Below are positions 1 to 6,431 of a stretch of 15,305 nucleotides of DNA, one piece after another. The notes under the pieces were generated by a model. That model made no database searches. It was not told the origin of the DNA and saw nothing but the letters and a program-made list of their open reading frames with translations. Numbering within the stretch: position 1 is the first letter of the stretch; each line of letters starts with the position of its first letter. This DNA comes from Bacteroidales bacterium (GTDB taxonomy: Bacteria > Bacteroidota > Bacteroidia > Bacteroidales > UBA4181). The stretch is from NCBI GenBank assembly GCA_028700615.1, contig JAQVSH010000021.1, forward strand, positions 1 to 15,305, given 5' to 3'. The translations under genes and the position numbers were made by a program.

Positions 1-155
1 GTGTCCTTCATCGGAAATCTCTCAGATTCCATAAGAATGGTGCAGAGTGAACTTCTTCTGTATTTTGTTACCGGGTTTACGAGAGTATCCTGGGCAATTA
101 GTATAATAGGGAACAATACCGTCATTATCAATGAGATAAAGATAGAGCGTTTCAT
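1..155 (-). CDS. Exported protein of unknown function, 5' end only
   Basis: Reading the minus strand from the ATG at 155-153 gives 51 codons with no stop before the window edge, so only the N-terminus is present. It begins MKRSIFISLIMTVLFPIILIA, a clear signal peptide with a probable cleavage site after A-Q (about residues 21-22). The mature part starts DTLVNPVTKYRRSSLCTILM. The 'KYRRSSL' stretch resembles the start of a set of uncharacterised exported Bacteroidales proteins that I recall only loosely, so no function is given. No Shine-Dalgarno sequence is visible, which is normal for this phylum. A near-consensus promoter about 230 bases upstream (382-412) suggests a long leader. The gene could also be expressed from upstream minus-strand genes. 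Confidence 0.72.
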   Translation of the reverse strand, partial: MKRSIFISLIMTVLFPIILIAQDTLVNPVTKYRRSSLCTILMESERFPMKD

Positions 156-495
156 AGTTTGGTGAAGTTAAGTTTTGGTTAGTAATAAGTGCTCGTTATC
201 TTGCTTACTTTGGTTATTGGTTCCTGGTTCTTTGTTGTTTGTTCCTTACGGTTGTTCCTGGTTACTGTTTGTTAGTTTATCGTTATTCTGTGCCGGAAAC
301 TGGTTGCTTATTTATTGCATTGGTAATTGTTCCAATATGTTTTAAATTATAACCGGATGACCGGATCAGCAAATCTTAAATCAAATATATAAAAAAAGCA
401 TTATAGTACAATGATATATCAATATCCAGACATTTATTTACAAGGATAGAGTCGGATATGTAGCTGATATGCAGGGAAGAAGGGGTAATCCCCCC
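156..495 (-). other. Non-coding 340-base stretch, probable long leader of the gene at 1-155
   Basis: I see no open frame of note on either strand. The minus-strand RNA would be very poor in U: positions 211-280 hold only 5 A on the plus strand, hence 5 U in 70 nt of RNA. It is rich in AAC and ACC words. The 10-mer GTTCCTGGTT (plus strand) occurs at 220-229 and again at 254-263. A short direct repeat, ACCGGAT at 352-358 and 360-366, lies close to the expected transcription start. The stretch looks like an unstructured leader rather than a riboswitch, since I find no long paired stems. Confidence 0.45.
382..412 (-). promoter_or_regulatory. Probable Bacteroidetes-type promoter for the gene at 1-155
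   Basis: On the minus strand, ATTG (412-409) is followed by 19 bases and then TATATTTG (389-382). This fits the Bacteroidetes vegetative promoter pattern TTTG-N19/21-TAnnTTTG, perfectly at the -7 element and with one mismatch at the -33 element. The start of transcription would be near 375, giving a leader of about 220 nt before the ATG at 155. AT-rich DNA produces chance matches, so this is a moderate call. Confidence 0.45.
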
Positions 496-996
496 TTAAA
501 ACATGAAATACAACCCCGTCTCTCCGGTGAACCCGATCCTCCTGAAATTCTCAAATCCCGCGTATCCTCCCATTAAATTGAGACTTACACGCTTCAGGAT
601 TATAAATTCAACGCCGAACCCGATACCATTATTGAAATGGTTGTTTACTATTTCGTAGTCGTTGTTGTCGTATTTTTCTCTTGTATAGAGATAGTGGTTA
701 CCCTGATACAAGAAGAAGTTAACTTTTTCTGTTTGAACAATTTTGTATAGCAGCGAAACACCTACACTATAGTTGCTGCCCCATTCATCAGAATAAGGTG
801 AAAATGTACCCTGAACTCCAAATTTTTCCGGCCAATATCTGTATGATATTCCATAGCCTGTCGTCTCTCCGGCAGCAACTCCTAAGGAATGAGCATATTT
901 TGCCCGTATTGTCTGATTACCTCTGCTTTGCGCAAGGAGTGAGCCCTGAAATACCAGCAGACTGATTAGCAGGAGAGATATTTTTACTTTTTTCAT
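496..996 (-). CDS. Small outer-membrane beta-barrel protein
   Basis: This 166-residue protein has a signal peptide (MKKVKISLLLISLLVFQG...LLAQ, cleaved near residue 23). The rest alternates hydrophobic and polar residues in short aromatic-rich segments typical of outer-membrane strands, such as GYGISYRYW, YSVGVSLLYKI and GIGFGVEFIIL. It ends in ETGLYFMF, with the C-terminal phenylalanine expected of proteins inserted by the BAM machinery. At this size an eight-stranded barrel is likely. No catalytic motif is visible and I do not recognise a specific family. It lies 48 bases downstream of the YdeI-like gene on the same strand, so the two may be co-transcribed. The ATG at 996-994 directly precedes a normal signal peptide, which supports the start. 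Confidence 0.75.
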   Translation of the reverse strand: MKKVKISLLLISLLVFQGSLLAQSRGNQTIRAKYAHSLGVAAGETTGYGISYRYWPEKFGVQGTFSPYSDEWGSNYSVGVSLLYKIVQTEKVNFFLYQGNHYLYTREKYDNNDYEIVNNHFNNGIGFGVEFIILKRVSLNLMGGYAGFENFRRIGFTGETGLYFMF

Positions 997-1044
997 TTTT
1001 AGTACAGTTATTATATGGTTAAAAATCTTGTTCGAATATCGTTT

Positions 1045-1332
1045 TCAAAAATCATTTTTCTTAAACCATTTCTGAGCAGAAGGTCTCCGGTGCGGACATC
1101 CGGGCCAGCAACAGGGTTGCCGTTTTCCCTCTTTTAATTCTTCAACCATCCGGAGAATATGTTCTGTTCTGGTTTCCTGTTTTTTGACAATAGTAATCCA
1201 GCAGATCCATTCGTTGCGCTGGATAGGGGTAAGCCTGTTCCACCGTTCAAGAACGGAGACATCGGCTATCAGTGCCTTTTGTATATCCTCAGGAACCTCG
1301 TGCACAATTCCTGATGCAATGTTATTGTTCAT
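1045..1332 (-). CDS. Short YdeI/OmpD-associated (OmdA-domain) protein
   Basis: This 95-residue cytoplasmic protein matches the C-terminal OmdA/YdeI domain: VPEDIQKAL near residues 13-21, then WNRLTPIQRNEWICWI and ETRTEHILRMVEELKEGKR, ending in the Cys/His-rich CCWPGCPHRRP (about 73-83). The -T-R- plus amphipathic helix followed by KEGKR is the hallmark of the family, whose members are often annotated as bacteriocin-protection proteins. The molecular function is not established. It is shorter than many relatives, which carry an additional N-terminal domain; here the protein is essentially the OmdA domain alone, and the Met at 1332 starts naturally just before it. The CC-X3-C-X-H spacing could bind a metal, but this is inference. 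The spacing to the lipoprotein gene upstream is 72 bases. Confidence 0.75.
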   Translation of the reverse strand: MNNNIASGIVHEVPEDIQKALIADVSVLERWNRLTPIQRNEWICWITIVKKQETRTEHILRMVEELKEGKRQPCCWPGCPHRRPSAQKWFKKNDF

Positions 1333-1404
1333 AATTTTATTGTCCTACGGTATTTTATGATGGTTTTGGCCATGCGTAAAGTCTTTGTTTTGCATTATCA
1401 AAAT

Positions 1405-1935
1405 TTACGGCAACTGCTCGATATAAGCAATGTTAATTCCAATAAAGCAATCATCCATACAGCCATTTTCCACATAGCCACAACACGAGATTAATCCATT
1501 GTTTTTCGTCTCAAAGTATGTTTGGACATTCTCTCTTTTTAGTAACCATTCTTGCCGGGCTTTGGAATAGATAACATCTAATGTCAGAGCTTCGTATGCC
1601 GATGTGTATCTATGGGAGTTGATATCACTTCCATATTCAGTCCATTCTAATTCTTCTTCAGGAATGTTTCCATCCAATCCTGCTATAGATGTATATTTAA
1701 AATCCCGTTGAGTTATTATTCCATTTGATACAGTGATGACAGTCTCCCATGATATTCCTGTCCATGAGGATCCGGTCACCATATATTTATATGAGTTGCC
1801 GGATGTCTCTTTAAAATCAATCCAGTTCTTATAGCTTTTTTCATACTCGTTTTCAAAGTCAATATCAATTTTCTCGCAAGAAGATAGTAAACTTCCCATT
1901 ATCATTAGGATGAAAAAATAAACTTTAGTTTTCAT
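1405..1935 (-). CDS. Uncharacterised lipoprotein with C-terminal cysteine cluster
   Basis: The protein has 176 residues. The N-terminus MKTKVYFFILMIMGSLLSSC is a lipoprotein signal with lipobox LSSC, and Cys20 is the lipidation site. It is followed by an acidic EKIDIDFENEYE segment, so surface or periplasmic anchoring is expected. The remainder has beta-rich stretches such as YKYMVTG and WETVITVSNGIITQ. Near the C-terminus there are four cysteines, at 151, 152, 159 and 163 (CC-X6-C-X3-C), which in the periplasm would probably form disulfides. I do not recognise the family with certainty; the W-x-x-Y-x-Y-x-V pattern is vaguely like other small periplasmic lipoprotein domains. Neighbouring genes do not suggest a role. 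Confidence 0.7.
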   Translation of the reverse strand: MKTKVYFFILMIMGSLLSSCEKIDIDFENEYEKSYKNWIDFKETSGNSYKYMVTGSSWTGISWETVITVSNGIITQRDFKYTSIAGLDGNIPEEELEWTEYGSDINSHRYTSAYEALTLDVIYSKARQEWLLKRENVQTYFETKNNGLISCCGYVENGCMDDCFIGINIAYIEQLP

Positions 1936-2122
1936 AACGGATTAGTTTAGATATGATACATTTCGCTTTATCATTTGTGATTTGTCTTCAATTTTATATC
2001 TATCAACAAAAAGTAAACCTAAAATTAAGGTTTTTATTACAATTCTCCTATATGCTTAGATTCTGGTTTGTAAAAATCAACAGATAAGTATCTTGCAAAA
2101 CCGTGAAAGGTACTTGCTTTAA

Positions 2123-3247
2123 TTAATGCATATGGAACCCCTGAATGTTCAGCTCCGAACTCCTGAAAGCATTGTACCTTTCATTGTCGAGCGGATAGTC
2201 CCAGCAACCCAGACTGTGGTAAAGCTCTCCTCCGAATCCGGTTTTAAATTTGTACAACCCGTATAAAGGGTGAGAAGTACCAGGATTAGGCGATGTCCCA
2301 AACATATCGTATTCAGTACAGCCGCGTGCCTTTGAAATTTTAATTGCTTCCCACTGTAACGCATAGGTTGCCATATAGTTTCTGTAATGACCCGATGATG
2401 CCCCATACAGGTAAGATCCTCTGTTCCCGGCTATTACCAGGAACATGGCCGCAAGCGGGATCCCGTTCAGTTCGGCGATCAGCAGCTTTACCTCTGCAGG
2501 GGAATGTGTGTTTTCTGCCCTGGAGGTAAGTATTGCTTCAAAGTATTTAATATCATTCAGGTAAATATTGTTTCTGAGAGCCGTTTCCTTATACAGTTCA
2601 TACCATACACCAATACTTTCCATTCCTGCACTCCTCACGGCCACACCTCTCCTGAGTGAAAGATTGATATTGTACCTGGTTTTCGGTCTCATCCTCTCCA
2701 TTATACGGTTGAGGCCGGAGGTCAGATTAATATATATGGTATTGACGGGAAGGATGTTTGAATGCGATTTTTTAAAATTCCAGTTTATAGTCCCTATATT
2801 AAATCTCAGTTCCTGGGATTCTCTTCCGGGTTCCCCCATCCAGTTGCCGTCAGGATCATAGAAATCATCCTCTTTGGCCCAATAAGATTCCCAACAGAGA
2901 TCATAACGGATCAGGATACAATTTTTTGGTAAATATGAGCGAAGAGACTCAGACAACTCTTCCAGGAACACCCCCTGAAACTGATCATCAGGTTCGAGCT
3001 CCGGTCCATAAGGTACATAAGCTATAGATTCGTCATTGTTAATATTCTGGATCAGCATCAGCATATCTGAGTCAATGGCACTGCCGCTTCCGGTCTGGCA
3101 GAACAAATCTTCTGTTCTCGACTTGAAATTCACAGCAACGGTGTCCCATCCCAGTTTGTTTTTAACCACCGACCAAAAGGCAGTTTGCTGCACTATCGGA
3201 GTCCTGAAAAGTTCCCTGTAATCTTTAACACGTACATCGGAGAGCAT
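2123..3247 (-). CDS. FemABX-family peptidoglycan aminoacyltransferase-like protein
   Basis: This 374-residue soluble protein has the double-GNAT fold signature of the FemABX family, which transfers amino acids from aminoacyl-tRNA to peptidoglycan precursors such as lipid II. Visible family motifs are RMRPKTRYNINLSLRRGV (185-202, the K-x-R-x-N-I-x-x-A/S-x-R-G-V core), LIAELNGIPLAAMFLV (256-271), YLYGASSGHYRNYMATYALQ (279-298), then EYDMFG (312-317) and PLYGLYKFKTGFGGE (327-341). Length is close to the usual 330-420. It has no signal peptide, as expected for a cytoplasmic enzyme. A near-consensus promoter lies directly upstream at 3279-3310. Most Bacteroidetes are thought to cross-link their peptidoglycan directly without interpeptide bridges, so the true acceptor is unknown. 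The family assignment is strong and the substrate is not. Confidence 0.85.
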   Translation of the reverse strand: MLSDVRVKDYRELFRTPIVQQTAFWSVVKNKLGWDTVAVNFKSRTEDLFCQTGSGSAIDSDMLMLIQNINNDESIAYVPYGPELEPDDQFQGVFLEELSESLRSYLPKNCILIRYDLCWESYWAKEDDFYDPDGNWMGEPGRESQELRFNIGTINWNFKKSHSNILPVNTIYINLTSGLNRIMERMRPKTRYNINLSLRRGVAVRSAGMESIGVWYELYKETALRNNIYLNDIKYFEAILTSRAENTHSPAEVKLLIAELNGIPLAAMFLVIAGNRGSYLYGASSGHYRNYMATYALQWEAIKISKARGCTEYDMFGTSPNPGTSHPLYGLYKFKTGFGGELYHSLGCWDYPLDNERYNAFRSSELNIQGFHMH

Positions 3248-3278
3248 TACTTTTGGATATTATAATTCAAACTGGCTG

Positions 3279-3310
3279 CAAACATAGCAAATGTTTAAAT
3301 CATAAGTAAA
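3279..3310 (-). promoter_or_regulatory. Near-consensus Bacteroidetes promoter for the FemABX-like gene
   Basis: On the minus strand, TTTA (3310-3307) is followed by 20 bases and a perfect TATGTTTG (3286-3279), against the consensus TTTG-N19/21-TAnnTTTG. The -7 element ends 31 bases before the ATG at 3247, giving a short leader of about 25 nt. The position and quality suggest the FemABX-like gene can be transcribed independently of the DUF3788 gene upstream. Confidence 0.6.
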
Positions 3311-3328
3311 TCCTTGTTCCAGCTTTGC

Positions 3329-3757
3329 CTATTTCAGACTTTTTTTGTATCTGACAATTGTCCATAGATCTGACAGTTGTGTCCTTTTGTCAATATTCAG
3401 TATCAAAGGGACCAGTTTGCCGGTATTATCACTTTTACGGAGACTCTCTCTTATCTCTTCACTGATTTCCAAGTCATAGACTCCTGCACTTGTTTTGGTC
3501 GTGAAATAAAAACTTATTTTGATGTAATCTTCCCAAAGGGAGAGCCAGAATACAGTCTTCTTTCTGTATACTGACTTGCACAACCAAGCCTTTCCGTCAT
3601 TATAATACCTCCATTCAAATGTTAGGTCTTGCCGGGTTATTCCATGGTTTACCAGCTCTTTGTAAATATCAAATTTATTTTGCCCGAGAATATCCTCCAG
3701 ATTTTTGTCCGAAGGTTCTGTTCCCGGATCCTTTAATAGTTGTATCTCCGTCGGCAT
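3329..3757 (-). CDS. DUF3788 family protein
   Basis: This 142-residue protein has no signal peptide or membrane segment and is predicted cytoplasmic. It matches the DUF3788 family, with the characteristic central block FEWRYYNDGKAWLCKSVYRK (about 48-67) followed by VFWLSLWEDYIKISFYFT (69-86), and length typical for the family. The fold resembles small alpha/beta domains that bind hydrophobic ligands, but no biochemical role is established and no catalytic residues stand out. It lies only 32 bases downstream of the DUF5131 gene, which suggests a shared transcript, and 81 bases before the FemABX-like gene, which has its own promoter. Confidence 0.85.
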   Translation of the reverse strand: MPTEIQLLKDPGTEPSDKNLEDILGQNKFDIYKELVNHGITRQDLTFEWRYYNDGKAWLCKSVYRKKTVFWLSLWEDYIKISFYFTTKTSAGVYDLEISEEIRESLRKSDNTGKLVPLILNIDKRTQLSDLWTIVRYKKSLK

Positions 3758-3789
3758 AATAATTATGTTTTTTTGATTTCATTATATTC

Positions 3790-4518
3790 TCAAACCTCTT
3801 TAAAATCAATACCGGCCTTTGCAGCCTGGGATACCTGGAAACGTCGTTTAATATGATACAGCTTGCCGTCTTTGAGGAATTTCGCCCCTGTCTGGTGGAA
3901 GCAGAAAGGGATATTTGCCTTTATACACTGATTCCTGATATCCAGGACCCAGTTATAATCGCAGATCCTTGCCTCGTTACCGGATTCTCCGCTTGCAGCA
4001 ACCTCCTCTATGGTGTTATCCAGATAAGCGGTAAGGTTGATCTTTTCCAGAAGAGGTGCGCAAATAATGGTTTTATGTTTTACAGGAAGCCGTTTGAAAA
4101 CAGGAATGCGGTAATCCGCCCTGTCCTGATTCTCAATTGTGCAACCGATAATAACATTTTCATAACCCTCTCCCCAGTCTGCAGGCAGTGATACATAAAA
4201 TCTGTCGATCCTTTTTGTGAATATATAGAAGGTCAGGTCACTTCTCTCTTTTATTATTTTCCAGGCTCCGGTGCGCCATTCGTCTGCATCTTCTACAAAA
4301 AAATCGGAGGAGAAACAGGTGAAAATAAGTGTTCCAGGTTCTATTTTATAACTTTTATCCCGTTTGCGTTTTACAGGAAGGTCAAAACTCAGAGTTTTTC
4401 TCACCTGGGAACTTGGTATTTCTGTCCCATATCTCTCGTCCTGGCGGTAGACATAGCAATATTTACAGCCAGGGCTTATCTTGTGACAGCCGTGCCAGGG
4501 ATTCCAGCCGCGAGTCAT
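3790..4518 (-). CDS. DUF5131 (phage Gp37/Gp68-like) putative radical-SAM-type protein
   Basis: The 242-residue protein begins directly with the family signature GWNPWHGCHKISPGCKYCYV. Cysteines 11, 18 and 21 (C-X6-C-X2-C) form a triad like that of radical SAM enzymes and probably hold an iron-sulfur cluster. Downstream blocks also fit the family: TLIFTCFSSDFF (63-74), the WRTGAWKIIKERSDLTFYIF region with TKR (about 81-103), NVIIGCTIENQ (120-130), a GESGNEAR motif (about 177-184) and IPFCFHQTGAKF (about 204-215). DUF5131 is found in phages and in bacteria and its reaction is not known. The start Met lies two codons before the conserved G-W-N-P-W, which fixes the start. It is the first gene of the leftward cluster, with DUF3788 immediately after it. 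I could not find a convincing promoter for it in the divergent region. Confidence 0.85.
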   Translation of the reverse strand: MTRGWNPWHGCHKISPGCKYCYVYRQDERYGTEIPSSQVRKTLSFDLPVKRKRDKSYKIEPGTLIFTCFSSDFFVEDADEWRTGAWKIIKERSDLTFYIFTKRIDRFYVSLPADWGEGYENVIIGCTIENQDRADYRIPVFKRLPVKHKTIICAPLLEKINLTAYLDNTIEEVAASGESGNEARICDYNWVLDIRNQCIKANIPFCFHQTGAKFLKDGKLYHIKRRFQVSQAAKAGIDFKEV

Positions 4519-4786
4519 GTTTTTTCAGTAATTATGAATGGTGCTCTAAAATTAGAATATTTATTACAATTATCCAATACGCTGAGATTCTGATTTAGCC
4601 CGGATTAAGTATTACCTAACAATAATAATAAAAGGAACTCTCTTAATAATTATTTTGTTTAGTAAAAATGACATAATACAGTCATCTTTTGAGTGGAGAA
4701 GGGAAATGTGCTAAAAAATTACTATTTCACTAATGATTTTTTTGCTTATTACTGTCTTATTATTGTCTACTATATAAAACAAAACT
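4519..4786. other. Divergent intergenic region between the two gene blocks
   Basis: This 268-base AT-rich region must drive the leftward DUF5131 cluster and the rightward sigma factor operon. I found no good TTTG-N19/21-TAnnTTTG match on either strand. The best partial -7 for the leftward genes is TATTATTG (4627-4620), and it has no matching -33 element. The clearest structure is the inverted repeat at 4668-4685, listed separately. No open frame here looks coding. Confidence 0.5.
4668..4685. promoter_or_regulatory. Inverted repeat ATGAC-N8-GTCAT, possible operator
   Basis: ATGAC at 4668-4672 and GTCAT at 4681-4685 are perfect reverse complements separated by 8 bases. Beyond one mismatch, the flanking AAA and TTT also pair. 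It is about 100 bases before the sigma factor start and 150 before the DUF5131 start. The spacing would suit a dimeric regulator on one DNA face. A five-base half-site can arise by chance, so the call is weak. Confidence 0.3.
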
Positions 4787-5239
4787 GTGTTTAAAAAATA
4801 TTTTGGGGTTCTTGTTTTGTACGCAAAACGATATGTGGGCTCGTATGAGGTGGCGGAAGATATCGTACAGGATGTTTTTTTGCATCTATGGGAAAACGGG
4901 GTATTAGAAACTATAAAAGTATCTTACCTGTTTGCCTGCGTTCGCAATAAGGCTATTAATTATAGCAAAAAAAACAAGAAACAGTTGACATTGAAAGAGG
5001 TCCCCATCTCTTTAATATCTTGTTTGGACGAAGACGAAGAGATCGTGCTTCACTATGAAAAAATGGCCAACCTGTTTAAGGCTTTCGACAAACTGCCTCC
5101 CAAAACGTTAGAAGTACTCAAAAAAATATACCTCGAAGAACGTAAATACAGCGATGTAGCCAACGAGTTAGGCCTCTCATTGAACACCATAAGATCACAC
5201 ATGTACACCGCATTCAAATTGATAAAAAAATCTATCTAA
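4787..5239 (+). CDS. ECF-type RNA polymerase sigma factor, N-terminally short
   Basis: The protein has 150 residues. The sigma region 2 core is visible as EVAEDIVQDVFLHLWE (21-36) and YLFACVRNKAINY (47-59). Region 4, with its helix-turn-helix, runs from FDKLPPKTLEVL (100-111) through YSDVANELGLSLNTIRSHMY (121-140). These features place it with the sigma factors paired with FecR and SusC in Bacteroidetes. The only available start is GTG at 4787, because an in-frame TAA lies at 4775-4777. The usual first 20-25 residues (a helix of the type 'L-x-x-G-D-x-x-A-F-x-x-L' before FKKYF) are therefore absent, and neither other frame upstream encodes them. It may be a natural short form, a degraded gene, or a sequencing problem. 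The stop directly abuts the FecR start, so translation is probably coupled. Confidence 0.82.
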   Translation: MFKKYFGVLVLYAKRYVGSYEVAEDIVQDVFLHLWENGVLETIKVSYLFACVRNKAINYSKKNKKQLTLKEVPISLISCLDEDEEIVLHYEKMANLFKAFDKLPPKTLEVLKKIYLEERKYSDVANELGLSLNTIRSHMYTAFKLIKKSI

Positions 5240-6397
5240 ATGTCTAACGACGAAATAATCAATTTACTCGTAAAGCAAAAACTAAACGAGCTAACGCTGG
5301 AAGAAGAAAAAAAATTGGCAAATCTCTCCCAACAAGAGAAAAATATCTGTTTAGTTCAACAAATTAAGTCTTTGGTGCCTCTTTTGGAAGACTATACAAG
5401 GTATTCCCAATATAACTCGGATTACTATCGCTACAAACAGGAGGTACTCCGCAAAAGCCAGTGTGGTAAAAGAAAGAGGATGCGACTGAGCCATTTGTAC
5501 AAATACGCGGCTATTCTGCTATTCCCTTTTTTATTAGCCATTTCCATATATTACCTCTTTTTTGCCGATAAAAGCTTCAACCAACCCATTCCTCCTGGAA
5601 AGGAGTTAGCCATATTAGAGCTACCCTCCAAAGAGGTTATTCATTTCTCAAAGGGAGCGGTCAAATTGTACAAAATAGACGGATCTGAAATGATAGTGGA
5701 ACGGGAAAAGGTCTTCGAGTTCCTTAAACAAAAACAGACCTTTGACCAAAGTAATTACTCCACTATTACAGTACCTGTAGGAGGCATCTATTCTTTAGAT
5801 CTTTCCGACGGTACACATATTTGGCTCAATTCCAATTCGAAGATGAAATTTCCACTCACCTTTAATAAAAAGGAGAGACGAATCTGGATAGAAGGCGAAG
5901 CATGGCTCAATGTAGCCAAAGATTCGATTCCCTTTATCGTATCTACCCAGTTTCAAGACATTAAAGTATTAGGCACTTCATTTAATCTAACAGCCTATCC
6001 GGAAGAAAGGAGCATTACCACCGCCCTTGTAAGCGGCCGTATTGAACTTACTTCTTTGGTGTCGGAAGAAAAAACCGTAATCGACGCCGGAAGCTGTGTC
6101 CGCCTCGACAAAAACACAGGGGAGACAACTGTCTTTGAAGATGATGCCCAATACTACGGTTTATGGCACATGGGTATATTCAAATTCAGAGAACAAGCCC
6201 TCGAAGATATTGTCCGATCCCTACAACGTTGGTACAAATTTGACGTAAACTATCAATCGGAAGCTGTAAAACAGATGCGTTTTTCCGTTGTTGCATTCAG
6301 AGACAACGACTTGGACTCTTTTTTTGACTTGCTCTGTATGACAACCTCTATAAAATACAAACGGCGAGGAAACCGAATCGTTCTGGCCGAAAACTAA
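5240..6397 (+). CDS. FecR-family anti-sigma factor
   Basis: This 385-residue inner-membrane protein has a cytoplasmic N-terminal part (1-88) that would bind the sigma factor. One transmembrane segment follows (YAAILLFPFLLAISIYYLFF, 89-108), then a periplasmic FecR domain (about 175-275; VPVGGIYSLDLSDGTHIWLN, ERRIWIEGEAWLNV, IKVLGTSFNLTAY). At the C-terminus is a DUF4974 domain (about 312-383; IFKFREQALEDIVRSLQRWY, ending NRIVL). The DUF4974 domain is STN-like and is expected to contact the N-terminal signalling domain of SusC. It begins on the base after the sigma factor stop codon and is followed 34 bases later by susC. Length and domain order are normal for the family, so this half of the switch appears intact. 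Confidence 0.93.
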   Translation: MSNDEIINLLVKQKLNELTLEEEKKLANLSQQEKNICLVQQIKSLVPLLEDYTRYSQYNSDYYRYKQEVLRKSQCGKRKRMRLSHLYKYAAILLFPFLLAISIYYLFFADKSFNQPIPPGKELAILELPSKEVIHFSKGAVKLYKIDGSEMIVEREKVFEFLKQKQTFDQSNYSTITVPVGGIYSLDLSDGTHIWLNSNSKMKFPLTFNKKERRIWIEGEAWLNVAKDSIPFIVSTQFQDIKVLGTSFNLTAYPEERSITTALVSGRIELTSLVSEEKTVIDAGSCVRLDKNTGETTVFEDDAQYYGLWHMGIFKFREQALEDIVRSLQRWYKFDVNYQSEAVKQMRFSVVAFRDNDLDSFFDLLCMTTSIKYKRRGNRIVLAEN

Positions 6398-6431
6398 CAG
6401 ACCATTTACTATCTAACTAACTACAATATTG

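Noticed and set aside
480..497. Hairpin AAGGGG / CCCCTT overlapping the stop of the small outer-membrane protein gene
   Set aside because: The stem is 6 bp and on the minus strand it is not followed by a U-run, so I do not call it a terminator.
2149..2861. Open frames overlapping the FemABX-like gene on both strands
   Set aside because: The FemABX frame carries all recognisable motifs; the others have no plausible protein character.
4713..4742. AAAAAAT...ATTTTTT inverted repeat upstream of the sigma factor
   Set aside because: It is an AT-only stem of 7 bp in an AT-rich region, with a 16-base loop; expected by chance.
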